Origin: an uncultured Saprospirales bacterium
GTDB taxonomy: Bacteria; Bacteroidota; Bacteroidia; Chitinophagales; Saprospiraceae
Assembly (NCBI GenBank): GCA_937864265.1
Contig: CALMIR010000196.1
Span: forward strand, 1 to 51,732
Length of the DNA: 51,732 bases
Reading direction: 5' to 3'
Shown: positions 33,049 to 43,276 of the stretch, piece after piece
Numbering within the stretch: the first letter of the stretch is position 1
Layout: the number at the start of each line of letters is the position of its first letter
Notes under the pieces: generated by a model
What the model was told of the DNA's origin: nothing
What the model saw: the letters and a program-made list of their open reading frames with translations, nothing else
Databases searched by the model: none
Made by a program: the position numbers and the translations under genes

Positions 33049-36000
33049 TCAATCGCCCAGATACCCCTCTACCAAATACATGTCTATGGAAGAACTGCCG
33101 TTTTCAGAAAACACCCCATTGTATTGGCACTGAAAGTAAGGTTTGACCAATTCGTAGGTAGAACCTGAAATATTGACGCGTCCTACTTCGCCATAAGTTT
33201 CCATCCGAGAAGCCAGATTGACCGTTGCCCCCCAGATGTCGTAAGCAAACTTTTTAATGCCTACAATACCGGCAATAACCGGCCCGGTATGGATGCCAAT
33301 ACGAGCTTCAAAACAAGGTATTCCCTGTATGCCGCGCTCTATGGCAATACCCTCCATAAATGCCTGAATTTCCAGCGCGGCCAATATAACCCGCAAAGCT
33401 TCGTCGCTGTCGCAATTGCGGATACCGCCCACGCAGAGGTAGGCATCGCCGATGGTTTTTATCTTTTCCAGGCCGTATTTGTCCGTGATTTCATCAAAAG
33501 CGCGGTAGCAAAAATCGATTTCAGCCACCAGGGCTTCCGGTGTCATTTGCTCGGATATGATGGAAAAGCCTTTGAAATCGGAGAACATAACCGTCACCAA
33601 GTCGTGCCGCTTGGCTTTGGCTGCTCCAAATTGCTTGAGTTCATCGGCCATTTCCAAGGGTAAAATATTCAGCAGCAACTCCTCCGACTTTTGTTTTTCG
33701 GCTTCCAACTCTGCTGTCCTGGCTTTGACTTGCTCGCTCAAATCGCGCTCCCGCTTTTCACCCAAATATATCCGATAACGCATAAAGCTCCATATCCCTC
33801 CCGCCAAAAAAGCCACACAAAGCAGGAAAAACCACCAAGTTTTGTAAAATGCCTGTTCGATTACGACCTGTATGGCTAGCTCTTTCCCATTCCAGTTGGC
33901 CTGGTCGCGCTCCGACTTAGCCCGCACGCGGAAAGTGTAAGTTCCGGCTGGCACATTATTGTAGCGCACCGCATGCGCCGAGCCAGGTGGCGACCAATCT
34001 TTGTCATAGCCCTCCAGCATGTAGCTAAACACATGTTTTTGGGGTTGTCGGTAATCGGCCAAGGCATATTCAAAAGAAAAAAAACGATCACTGGGATGAA
34101 GTACAATCGTTTGACGGGAGTCCAAATGATGTGTTTGTACCATCAAGCTATCCAATCGGCCATCGTATTTGCTGAAATGGGTCAACAAAATGGGGGTTTC
34201 CCTTTTCTCTGATTTCCGATCTAAAAACTGTCGGCCTGGATAAAAGGCATTGAACCCGTCCAGCCCGCCAAAGTACAGCCGGCCATCGCTTGCCTTGTAA
34301 AAAGAAACCCGGTTAAATTCGTTGGCAGAAAGCCCGTCCTCAACAAAATAATTATTGACATTGCCTGTAAAAATGCTGAAGCGGCATAGTCCATTATCCG
34401 TACTGACCCAAAGGCAGGAGTCGCCCTCCGGTAAGATTCCATTGATGAAGTTATTGGGCAGACCCTGATCTACCGTATAAGCCCGCAAACTATCACTTGC
34501 AATGTCGAGGTGATGCAAGCCCACCGCCGTACCCAGCCAGAGTCCCCCAAAAGCATCTTCATAAATGGCGTTAATTTGGTTGCTGTTGAGTTGGGGTTGG
34601 CTGTCGTCCCCATTGTGGTAATGAGCGAGGCGGCCATTTTGCTTGTGTAGCTTGGTCAGGCCATTTTCTAAGGTACCCACCCAAATGAAATCGCCGGTTT
34701 TTCCCTGGTACAAGTAACTGATGGTGCCGTTCTGGCTATTCCAAAGCCCCTGTGTATCCGTATAAAGCCTTAAAGTTTTGGAGGATGCCTCGTATTGAAA
34801 CAGTTGTTGAAGATAGCCAAACCACAATAAGCCGTCTTTGTCGGCGATGACGGTTCCCAAATCTCGTTCGGATTGGCCAAAAAGTTGCGTTACCTTCAAA
34901 TTTTTTAAGTCAACGCTTCGACCATTGCCTGTGTATAAATACCCCTGATGGTAAAGCAATCCAAACGGATAGTTGAAATAGCTGTTGTCGGCGAACAGCA
35001 GCCTGGTTTCATCCGTGAGGGGATCAAGTTTGTGGATGGCATTGTAATAAGAAAAATAGATGTTCCCTGCTTCGTCTTCGGCTATGCCCCGGCCACTGCA
35101 CAAGAGGTTGTTGCAATATTCATTGCCGCCACTCAGGTACTGGGCAAAAAGCTTTTCCGTTTGTACCATTTTGATGGCACCAAAATTGGTTGCTAGCCAT
35201 ATCACTCCCGAGCGGTCTTTAAAAATTTGGCGATAGGTGCAGGCTCTGTTGATCCATTCCCGGACATACCCATCATAATTCACAATGGCTTTCCTTTGTT
35301 GGTTGTAGTACAAAAGCTGGCCTACTCCGCCCACCCAGATATCGCCGTTTTCTTCTACAAGCAAAGCACTGGCGCTGCTCAGGTGAAATGAAGCGGTGTG
35401 CTTGCTGAGTTGCTCCTGTTTTGCATCAAAAACGTACAGACTGCCATTCAGACAAAGCACATATATCAGATCTCCAACCACTTGCAATTGCACGATGCGA
35501 TCAGCATTCGAAGAAGAGACAGGGTATTTTTTTTGTACCAGACCCTCCGCCGATACGCGCCACAACTCGCCGCCCTGAGCGCCCACATATAAGGACTTAC
35601 CCAATTGCGCGATTGGGCGCTTGGTGTAATTGCCGCTTGTTGTGAAAAGCATTCGATCTTGACTGCTTTCATCTAGCACATGCATTTCCGTTTGAGCTGT
35701 TTTCTCAGCGTACAAAGCATGCCAGAGTCGCTCCTGTTGGTCTAAGAAAAGGCTGTGGGGTACCAATGATTCCCGCCGCACCGGGTTGCCAGCCTGTAGC
35801 TTTTGGTCGCGGTAAATATTTTCATCGGGATAAAACCGGGTAATGTAATCTGGCGAAGCCAGCCAAATTCTGTTGGCTGGATCGATGAGCATATCGACAC
35901 AATAATCGTGTGGAATATGATGCTCCCTGGAGTAGCTGTTGTAATGAATAAACTGACTGCCATCAAAGCGATTCAAGCCATTGACCGTAGCCAGCCAAAT

Positions 36001-36153
36001 ATAACCGGCAGTATCCTGAGCTATCTTGAAAACGTCACGATGACTCAGGCCTTCGTCGAAGCCATATACTTTTAGGTGAACGGGATCCGTTTGCCCCCTT
36101 GCCTCCAAAAACAAGCAGGCCAAACAAACCATGGCATATAATAATCGCTGCAT
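33049..36153 (-). CDS. Propeller-sensor class III adenylate cyclase receptor
   Basis: A 1,034-residue membrane receptor. A signal peptide precedes two large periplasmic beta-propellers made of two-component-regulator-propeller repeats (YIWLATVNGLNRFDG, IWVGTLENGLTKL, LWLGTAVGLHHLD), then a Y_Y_Y domain (about 685-755, YMLEGYDKDW), one membrane helix (about 768-790), a coiled coil and a class III cyclase domain (about 840-1030). Metal-binding Asp residues lie in FSDFKGFS and IGDAYLCVGG; Lys in EKIKTIGD and Asp in YDIWGATVNLASRM specify adenine, so cAMP is the expected product. Such sensors usually end in a histidine kinase, so this output swap is notable. Ligand unknown, perhaps a glycan as for hybrid two-component sensors. 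Confidence 0.92.
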   Translation of the reverse strand: MQRLLYAMVCLACLFLEARGQTDPVHLKVYGFDEGLSHRDVFKIAQDTAGYIWLATVNGLNRFDGSQFIHYNSYSREHHIPHDYCVDMLIDPANRIWLASPDYITRFYPDENIYRDQKLQAGNPVRRESLVPHSLFLDQQERLWHALYAEKTAQTEMHVLDESSQDRMLFTTSGNYTKRPIAQLGKSLYVGAQGGELWRVSAEGLVQKKYPVSSSNADRIVQLQVVGDLIYVLCLNGSLYVFDAKQEQLSKHTASFHLSSASALLVEENGDIWVGGVGQLLYYNQQRKAIVNYDGYVREWINRACTYRQIFKDRSGVIWLATNFGAIKMVQTEKLFAQYLSGGNEYCNNLLCSGRGIAEDEAGNIYFSYYNAIHKLDPLTDETRLLFADNSYFNYPFGLLYHQGYLYTGNGRSVDLKNLKVTQLFGQSERDLGTVIADKDGLLWFGYLQQLFQYEASSKTLRLYTDTQGLWNSQNGTISYLYQGKTGDFIWVGTLENGLTKLHKQNGRLAHYHNGDDSQPQLNSNQINAIYEDAFGGLWLGTAVGLHHLDIASDSLRAYTVDQGLPNNFINGILPEGDSCLWVSTDNGLCRFSIFTGNVNNYFVEDGLSANEFNRVSFYKASDGRLYFGGLDGFNAFYPGRQFLDRKSEKRETPILLTHFSKYDGRLDSLMVQTHHLDSRQTIVLHPSDRFFSFEYALADYRQPQKHVFSYMLEGYDKDWSPPGSAHAVRYNNVPAGTYTFRVRAKSERDQANWNGKELAIQVVIEQAFYKTWWFFLLCVAFLAGGIWSFMRYRIYLGEKRERDLSEQVKARTAELEAEKQKSEELLLNILPLEMADELKQFGAAKAKRHDLVTVMFSDFKGFSIISEQMTPEALVAEIDFCYRAFDEITDKYGLEKIKTIGDAYLCVGGIRNCDSDEALRVILAALEIQAFMEGIAIERGIQGIPCFEARIGIHTGPVIAGIVGIKKFAYDIWGATVNLASRMETYGEVGRVNISGSTYELVKPYFQCQYNGVFSENGSSSIDMYLVEGYLGD

Positions 36154-36296
36154 ACGCTGGATAAAAAAACCCTGAAAAATAAAAAAAAAGCCGATCGTAG
36201 CCTAATATATGTCTCATCAATTGAGGATAAATATTTTCAAAGCTATTTTTTTAAAAAAACATTAGTGTTTTATTTTTATTTTTAAAACAATAAATT

Positions 36297-36304
36297 TATT
36301 TTTG
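36297..36304 (+). promoter_or_regulatory. Probable -7 promoter box of the SRPBCC-GyrI gene
   Basis: TATTTTTG matches TAnnTTTG, 54 bp before the start codon at 36358, in a very AT-rich divergent region. Confidence 0.45.
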
Positions 36305-36357
36305 CTTCAGGTTTTATGCCCATCATTCAATCCTATCACTAACACAACTCTATTACA

Positions 36358-37368
36358 ATGAAAGCTTTAAAAATCACCCTTTATGTACTCGGCGCTTTGT
36401 TGGCTTTATTCTTGATTTTGGGACTCATTGCCCCCAAAGAAGTGGAGACAACACGCTCAATCGTCATCAATGCCCCCCAAGAGCTTGTTTTCAATACGGT
36501 GAACGACCTCAGCACTTGGGAGTCCTGGTCGCCCTGGAAAGAAATGGACCCCGATATGGCCGTCACGATGGGCGAGAAAACGCTTGGTGAAGGTGCTTCC
36601 TATTCCTGGGTAGGCAAAAAGAGTGGCAGCGGCACCATGTCTATTACTGCGAGCCAGCCTCATAGTAGTGTCAACACAGAGGTTGCATTTGAAGGCATGG
36701 GTGGGGCACAGGCGCAATTCACTTTAGCACCTGATGAGAATGGTACTCAAACCACCTGGAGTTTCCATACAGATTTTCCCTTTCCCTGGAATGGCCTGAT
36801 GATGCTAATGAATTTTAAGAAACAGATCAACAAAGACTATGACCGCGGGCTGGAATTGCTCAAAGAAAAAGTAGAAGCGATGGCTCAAGCGACTACTCCT
36901 CCTGCCTTGGAAGTAAAAACCACGCAAATCCCCTTTCAGTACTTTGTAGGCATTTCTAAAAAAATCAATATGGCGGACATCCAAGCTCATTATACGGAAT
37001 CGCTCGCCAAAGCGCATGCCGCTGTCGGCGCTGCTAAAATCAGTATGCCCGGCATGCCCTGTGGCTTGTATTACAGCTGGGATATGGAAAATCAGCAAAC
37101 AGAACTAGCAGCTTGTGTTCCTGTAGCTCAAAAAAGTGAACTGCCTGGATTAAGTTCTTTTGAACTGCCCACTACTGATGCCCTGCTGGTAGAATACTAT
37201 GGCGACTATTCCGGTTTAGAAAAAGCCCACCTCGCCATTGATGACTATCTGGCTAAGAATAAGTTGGAAATGGAATTCCCGGTCATTGAAGAATACGTGA
37301 CCGATCCTGGGCAAGAACCTGATCCGGCTAAGTGGCTGACCCGGGTGTATTATTTGGTAAAGAAATGA
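36358..37368 (+). CDS. Membrane-anchored SRPBCC protein with GyrI-like effector-binding domain
   Basis: A 336-residue protein. An N-terminal hydrophobic helix (about 5-24) is followed by a SRPBCC/polyketide-cyclase-like domain (about 30-175, TTRSIVINAPQELVFNTVND, WESWSPWKEMDP) and a GyrI-like small-molecule-binding domain (about 190-335, IPFQYFVGISKKI, DALLVEYYGDYSGLEKAH, VIEEYVTDPGQEPDPAKWLT). Both domains bind hydrophobic or small ligands, but no enzymatic residues are evident. This fusion is seen in many Bacteroidota, with unknown role. A clean terminator follows. Confidence 0.88.
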   Translation: MKALKITLYVLGALLALFLILGLIAPKEVETTRSIVINAPQELVFNTVNDLSTWESWSPWKEMDPDMAVTMGEKTLGEGASYSWVGKKSGSGTMSITASQPHSSVNTEVAFEGMGGAQAQFTLAPDENGTQTTWSFHTDFPFPWNGLMMLMNFKKQINKDYDRGLELLKEKVEAMAQATTPPALEVKTTQIPFQYFVGISKKINMADIQAHYTESLAKAHAAVGAAKISMPGMPCGLYYSWDMENQQTELAACVPVAQKSELPGLSSFELPTTDALLVEYYGDYSGLEKAHLAIDDYLAKNKLEMEFPVIEEYVTDPGQEPDPAKWLTRVYYLVKK

Positions 37369-37374
37369 TGTGAT

Positions 37375-37413
37375 GAGCGTTAGGGGTTAACTTGAAGTTT
37401 TCCCCTAACGCTC
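37375..37413 (+). terminator. Terminator of the SRPBCC-GyrI gene
   Basis: Perfect 12-bp stem GAGCGTTAGGGG/CCCCTAACGCTC starting 7 bp after the stop codon. No strong T-run follows, but the location and perfection support the role. Confidence 0.7.
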
Positions 37414-37657
37414 TGCTAATTAGAGCAGCTTATCCATTAACAGCCTTTCTGACTGTTTTCTTCGTTTTTGGACGGGCATTCCCATAGGAACTCCGCCAAA
37501 TCTTTCCTTTTTTGGATCTTTTATCGCCTTTTCCCATTGCGAAATCTTTTTGGTGAAAAAATAAGCCGCAAAGATATTTTGGTTTTTGTAAATTGGCAAT
37601 GCTTTCAAAGCTGGAAGCCCAAATAAATTTACCAACTCAATAACAAGCCCAATTTTT

Positions 37658-38374
37658 ATGGAAATCAACTTATTACTCGGCGAATTCTTTGGCACTATGA
37701 TACTCATTTTACTGGGTAATGGCACCGTAGCTAATGTCTTACTTTCCCAATCTAAAGGCGAAAACAGCGGCTGGATGGTCATCACCACCGGTTGGGGTTT
37801 TGCAGTGATGGTCGGTGTGTTCGTAGCACTGGCTTTTGGCTCGCCGGCACACCTCAATCCAGCTGTCACCATAGCCTTTGCCGTATCGGGAGGCGACTTC
37901 TCATTGCTATTACCTTTTATCACTGCGCAGATGCTGGGCGCTTTTACCGGTGCAACACTGGTTTGGATACACCACGGCCCCCACTGGAAGGTGACAAAAG
38001 ATCAGGGCATCAAATTAGCCTGCTTTTGCACCAGCCCGGCCATCCGAAACTACCGCATGAATCTGATCAGTGAAATCATCGGGACTTTTGTATTGGTCTT
38101 AGGCGTGGCAGCTATCTTTGCTAAAGAGCTTTCTCCAGGTATGGGCCCTTTGCTGGTTGGTGCCTTGGTTTGGGGTATTGGCATTGGGCTGGGCGGCCCT
38201 ACAGGTTACGCCATCAATCCAGCCCGCGACTTGGGGCCGCGCTTGGCTCACTGGCTGTTGCCCATCAGCGACAAGGGCGATTCCGACTTTGCTTATAGCC
38301 CGATTCCGGTTTTCGGACCAGCTATCGGCGCTGTCTTGGCAGGATTATTCCTACTAGCGTTTCCAGTTTTTTAA
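37658..38374 (+). CDS. MIP family channel, glycerol facilitator type
   Basis: A 238-residue aquaporin-family channel with six membrane helices and two half-helices carrying HLNPAVT (Asn67) and AINPARDLGPR (Asn187). Asp191 after the second NPAR is the hallmark of glycerol facilitators rather than water-only aquaporins, so passive uptake of glycerol or similar small polyols is expected. No glycerol kinase or glycerol-3-phosphate dehydrogenase gene is nearby. The length is slightly short for GlpF (about 260-280), but all helices seem present. It is convergent with the GH3-family gene, 5 bp apart. Confidence 0.9.
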   Translation: MEINLLLGEFFGTMILILLGNGTVANVLLSQSKGENSGWMVITTGWGFAVMVGVFVALAFGSPAHLNPAVTIAFAVSGGDFSLLLPFITAQMLGAFTGATLVWIHHGPHWKVTKDQGIKLACFCTSPAIRNYRMNLISEIIGTFVLVLGVAAIFAKELSPGMGPLLVGALVWGIGIGLGGPTGYAINPARDLGPRLAHWLLPISDKGDSDFAYSPIPVFGPAIGAVLAGLFLLAFPVF

Positions 38375-38379
38375 TCCGG

Positions 38380-39885
38380 TCATACCTTTTGCACGAAGTC
38401 TGAAAGCTCATCGGCTATTTTGCGGTCGTTGCTCAGTCGTGGCACTTTATTCTGCCCGCCTAGCTTGCCCTGGTTTTTCATATACTGCCGAAAAGCCTCC
38501 CGCTGCATAGGGCGTATGACCAAAGGCCGGAGGATATGCCCCTCGATCAAATCGCGGTAGTAGATATTCTGCTGCATGAGGCTTTCATCCACCTGTCGGG
38601 AAAAGGCGTCCAGGTTTTCGGGGAGACGGTCAAATTCGATGAACCATTCGTGGTAGGGCAGACCGCCTTTTGGAGGGCTCACTTGTGGTGCTACAGTAAA
38701 TTCCACAATGCCCACTTTCTGGTCTTTGGCCACGGAAAGCAGCGCTTCCTCCACTTCTTTGCCGATGACGTGTTCCCCAAAGGCGGAAATGAAGTGTTTC
38801 ACTCGACCAGAAACAACCAAGCGGTAGGGGTTTTTGGATACAAATTGGACGGTATCGCCAATATTGTAGCCCCATAGACCGGCATTATTATTGATGATAA
38901 TGGCGTAATTGACGCCCAATTCGACATCGTGTAAGCGTAGCCGGGTCGGATTTTCATCAAAAATTTCGTCGGCAGGAATGAATTCAAAAAAGATACCCGA
39001 ATGGGCATTGAGCAGCAGACCCTTATCATCCTGGCGATCCTGAAAGGCGATGAAACCCTCCGATGCAGGATAGGTTTCTATACTGTCAATACTGCCGCCA
39101 ACCAGTTCTTCCAACTTGGCACGATAGGGTTCAAAATTGACGCCACCATAGACAAAAACCGAGTAATGGGGAAATATTTCTTTAATGGTGGCTTTGCCCG
39201 TTTTTTCTAAAAGACGCTCATAATACATCTGTACCCAGGGCGGAATGCCGCTGATGAGCCGCATATCCTGGCGGAGGGTTTCTTCTACGATGCGATCCAG
39301 CTTGCTTTCCCAATCTTCGATGCAATTGGTAGCATAGGAAGGCATCTGATTGCCGCGCAGCCAAGCGGGTACTTCGTGGTTCACGATACCCGATAAACGA
39401 CCAGTGGGAATACCGCTTGTTTCGTCCATCTCCGGGCTACCCGATAAGAACATCACTTTGCCATCCAGCCAAGCGCCGTTGCCCGTTTTGGCAAAATAAT
39501 TAAACAGGGCATTGCGGGCCGAATTGATGTGGTTGGGCATGCTCTCGTTCGTCAGCGGGATGTACTTGACGCCAGAGGTAGTGCCAGATGTTTTGGCGAA
39601 GTATTTGGGGAAACCCGGCCACAACACATCGGGTTCCCCCGACTTGATTCTTTCGATGTAATGCTTGAGGCCTTCGTAATCGCGAATGGGCACACGGGCT
39701 TTGAAATCATCGTAGGATTGGATGCCATCAAAATCGTGATCGCGGCCAAAAGCCGTCTGCCTTCCACTGGATACTAATTTTTTAAATACCTGTTCTTGCG
39801 CCTGCAAAGCATGGTTGGCCCAATGGTCAATATCGCGGGCAATTTTGAGGGCAACAGGTCGGATAAGCAGTGATTTGAATCCCAT
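38380..39885 (-). CDS. GH3 auxin-responsive promoter family protein
   Basis: A protein of about 501 residues of the acyl-adenylate-forming GH3 family. The AMP-binding signature is KTSGTTSGVKYIPLT, followed by FVYGGVNFEPYR, YPASEGFIAFQD and YNIGDTVQFVSKNPYRLVVSGRVKHFISAFGEHV. Plant members conjugate hormones to amino acids; bacterial members are common in Bacteroidota, with undefined acyl and amine substrates. ATG at 39885 is preferred to the TTG eleven codons earlier because the family usually starts shortly before this MGFKS segment. It is a single gene, convergent with the GlpF-type gene. Confidence 0.9.
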   Translation of the reverse strand: MGFKSLLIRPVALKIARDIDHWANHALQAQEQVFKKLVSSGRQTAFGRDHDFDGIQSYDDFKARVPIRDYEGLKHYIERIKSGEPDVLWPGFPKYFAKTSGTTSGVKYIPLTNESMPNHINSARNALFNYFAKTGNGAWLDGKVMFLSGSPEMDETSGIPTGRLSGIVNHEVPAWLRGNQMPSYATNCIEDWESKLDRIVEETLRQDMRLISGIPPWVQMYYERLLEKTGKATIKEIFPHYSVFVYGGVNFEPYRAKLEELVGGSIDSIETYPASEGFIAFQDRQDDKGLLLNAHSGIFFEFIPADEIFDENPTRLRLHDVELGVNYAIIINNNAGLWGYNIGDTVQFVSKNPYRLVVSGRVKHFISAFGEHVIGKEVEEALLSVAKDQKVGIVEFTVAPQVSPPKGGLPYHEWFIEFDRLPENLDAFSRQVDESLMQQNIYYRDLIEGHILRPLVIRPMQREAFRQYMKNQGKLGGQNKVPRLSNDRKIADELSDFVQKV

Positions 39886-40178
39886 GTACTGGATTTTTGC
39901 ATCGTTTTGAAGGGGCAAAGTTAGGTATTTCTGTCAAAATGGAATGAAAGACTAATCGGCATAAAACCAAGCCAACCTGGTGCCAAAAAGTGTCAAGAAT
40001 GTTAAATTTTAGCACAATGCAAAGTTTTACTTGTGCAAGTGAAAATATTACAGTAAAATTGCTAACAAGAAAAATAGATAATTTTCTAACGTTTGCTCTT
40101 TTTATTAATATCCATCCCATCTTTTGAATAGTCTGACCCAAACATGGTTTGTATTTCTCAACCTTTTAAATAAAAACC

Positions 40179-43100
40179 ATGAAAAAAAAGTTTTATTTTC
40201 CGCAAATTAAATTCAATTTAAAACATTTTGCTTCAACTTTGGGGGGGGGGTAGTCCTCTTGACGATTCCTTTCTCTTTAAAAGCGCAAGAGGATTTCCCG
40301 GAATGTTTTAAGGACATTGAAACGCCTGAAAAACTACCCATCGTCACCGTGTATGTAAATATTCATTTTATCGCTGGTACTTTGGGTAACTTTTATCCAG
40401 GAGATGAAAATGTCGTTCAATGGAATAATGGCAACTGGGCAGCAAATATGATGATTTGGAAGGCAAACGAATACTTGTCGAATATTCTAGATAATCCGAT
40501 CCAGCCAATAGACTTTTTGGGGGACAGCCGTATCCGGTATGAAATATATACAGAACCTAGTAATCCGGATGACCTTTACGATGGTATATGGTACTGGAAC
40601 GAAGAACCAGACGTTTCTGATTTCCCTTATGGAAAAAAAGTAGTCCACATTATAGTGAAAGATCAAGCGACAACTAATAATGGCCTAGCATGTGATAATA
40701 ATCTTTGTAATCATTTGACCTTATATAATTGGTATGCCAGATCAGCATCACAACAAATTAACCCCTATTATGATTTTTCTAGGTACTTATCTCACGAATT
40801 AGGGCATATCGCTGGTCTTTCTCATACATTTAACTGCAATAACGAATGTAATACAGATATAGATGTAATGGCAGAATGTAACCCTCCCGGAACTGATGAC
40901 TGTTACGCCGGAGTTGGAAACACTGATGAAGCATGTAGTGCTGGTTTATCAGGCAGCAACAATATTATGGGGCACAACGGAAACCTACGAGCCCTTTCAC
41001 CTTGCCAATGGCGACTATTTTATGGTGTTTTAGCCACAGATAAACCAACATTTGTTGAAGTTGGGAATTGTGTACCCGGAGTAAGTACTTCGCCCATTAT
41101 CATTTCTGCCAATATGCCAGTAGAATGGGATACACCCCAATTCATTGATAGTGACGTTATCATCGAATCTGGAGCTACGCTGACCATTTCCTGTACGGTT
41201 TATATGGGTATTGATAAAGCTATAGAAGTACGTCGCGGAGGAAAACTCATTGTGCAAAATGGTGTAATAACCTCCAACTGCCTTGATGAGCGCTGGGCGG
41301 GGATATTTGTAGAAGGCCATCCCACTAAAGAACAACCCGATCCTTTTGTCCCAGTTAGCAGCTACCCCGATCCCGATGTGGCGGGGGTTGTATTACTGAT
41401 AAATGCCGAACTCATGTATGCCAGTACAGCTGTTTCTACCTCCAGACACAACCAAGGCTGGTTGAGCAATTACTGGGGTGGGTTGGTGCATGCCGAATTC
41501 AGCCATTTTGTAAATAATCGCAGAGCCGTTGAATTCATGCGCTATAACCGGGCTAATGAAAGCCGATTTGAAGCTTGCTATTTTGTGGAAGAGGATGATT
41601 TGGTGGAAAACAGCATTGGAGTAACTATATGGGGGGCTCATGCCATTGAATTCAAGCAGTGCAACTTTATTGATCTGGATTTGGCTGGTATATCTGGTTA
41701 TGATTTTGGAGCTGAAGTATCTTCGGCAAACACTTTCAGTGGCAACGGCAAGGGCATTGAGATATTTAATACCTATCCTCTTTCTGCCCATGTTTTTAAT
41801 ATAGGTGATGCAACATCTGCTCCAAATTACTTTCTCAACAATCGCTATGGTGTGTATGCCGATGCGACAGACTTGCTGAGTGGTTTAAATGTTGAGAATA
41901 ACGAGTTTTTCCACAATTTTAGAAGCGTTTATGTGGAAGGTGAGGCTACTTATGATGTGCGCCATAACAGCTTTCTCAATACCGATAACCTCCTGGAATC
42001 GCCTGTAACCGTCACTTTTTGGAATACCCAAGGGCAGACGAATAACAATTTTTCATGCAATGTAATAACAGCTCCTGGTTTAATGGGGGTTCATTACTTA
42101 GGCGATAATCTCGGCTCTCAACTCAAATACAACCTCTTTTTTGGTGAACCAAATATAAGCGACGCTTATGTAGGTGCTTATGGACGAATACGCAACTTCC
42201 AAGGGGCGGTGGGAGACCCCGCCGCTAATTGCTTTAGCACAATCGATAAGTCATTGGTTACGAATTTAGTTGCCGAGCCCTTTACTTATCTTGTACCGGA
42301 GCATCCAGAAAATTACCCCAATTGTATCATCGTGCCGGATGCATATGGGAATTATGATTTAAAGTTCACAGATGATATTTACGTAAACGACTGCGAAAAC
42401 CAAATCATCACCGAGCCGGAAATCTCTTATCAGGCCTTACTGAGTAAAAGGCAACAGTTGGCGGCAGCCCAAAGCAACTGGCAAAACAACCCCTCCAATT
42501 TGCAATTGGGTACACTCTATTTTGAACATCTGGAAGATAAAGAAACTATTCTAAAAGGTCTCCTTCATCAGTCTTTGAAAGAAAGCAATTACAGCCTGGC
42601 CCACCAGATACTTCTGGGCGAGAGCGACGAACGTGCTTTGCGCTGGCGCATTGGCTTGTGCTTCGAACAAGGTAATTGGGCAAAAGCCAACCAATTGATT
42701 GCACAATTGCCGGTCGCTACTCAGGAGCAGCAATATTTCGCAGAAATCATGGCCCTAAACAGCAAGCGTTTGGCCAATGGCGCGGGCTTAATTGAGCTGA
42801 CAACGGAAGAAGAAACGCTGTTGTACGAAGTAGCCTACAGCGATTACCCTTCCAGGTGTTACGCCCGTTCAATTTTGGCGCTATTGAAAGGTGAGCACTT
42901 CGAAGCCACAGATGATTTTCCAGAGGTAGAAGGCATAAGTATCCCCAATCCCGATCATTCTAACCCAGGCTACCAGCCTTATAGGGCATTTCCTAACCCG
43001 ACTGACCAGACCTTGGAGCTGCGCTACCCCATTTCGGAACAAGGTTATCAATTGTCGCTGGTCAACCTAAGTGGCAGCCAAACAATTGAACTTAGTGTGG

Positions 43101-43216
43101 ATGGTAGCGGCCAATTCAGTTGGGATGTTTCCGGCATACCAGCAGGCATATACGCCCTGAGTTATTATCAGGACGGCCGACTGCTGTTTCAGCAAAAATT
43201 AACCATTATTCATTGA
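40179..43216 (+). CDS. T9SS-secreted M43-like metalloprotease with beta-helix, frame broken by G10 tract
   Basis: The ATG at 40179 starts a signal peptide (MKKKFYFPQIKFNLKHFAST) that runs into ten G residues at 40241-40250 and then TAG. With 11 or 8 G residues it would read on as L-G-G-G-V-V-L-L-T-I-P-F-S-L-K-A-Q and join the 985-residue frame that is open from 40259. The mature protein has a zinc motif, HELGHIAGLSH (bases 40793-40825), and a Met-turn, NIMGHNG, as in pappalysin-type M43 proteases. A right-handed beta-helix-like region (bases about 41150-42200), a helical stretch and a C-terminal T9SS sorting domain (YRAFPNPTDQ, GIYALSYYQDG) follow. The gene is either phase-variable and here OFF, or the tract length is an assembly error. 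Confidence 0.85.
40241..40250 (+). repeat. Poly-G tract (G10) within the signal-peptide codons
   Basis: Ten consecutive G residues between TTCAACTTT and TAGTCC. It is the only long G-run seen in the window and sits exactly where one extra base restores the reading frame. Confidence 0.95.
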
Positions 43217-43221
43217 CCCAT

Positions 43222-43262
43222 AGCAGGGCTTCTTGGGCTAAACACCTCAAGAAGCTCTGCTC
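43222..43262 (+). terminator. Hairpin between two T9SS cargo genes
   Basis: AGCAGGGCTTCTTG pairs with CAAGAAGCTCTGCT (13 of 14 Watson-Crick pairs plus one G-U pair). No T-run follows, so it may only partly terminate or may stabilise the upstream mRNA; the next gene starts 15 bp later. Confidence 0.6.
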
Positions 43263-43276
43263 TAAATAAACAACCC

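Noticed and set aside
37420-37923. 167-codon minus-strand open frame overlapping the start of the GlpF-type gene
   Set aside because: Its N-terminal half lies antisense to clearly coding glpF sequence, and the remainder is Lys-rich without recognisable motifs. It is most likely a shadow frame with an AT-rich tail.
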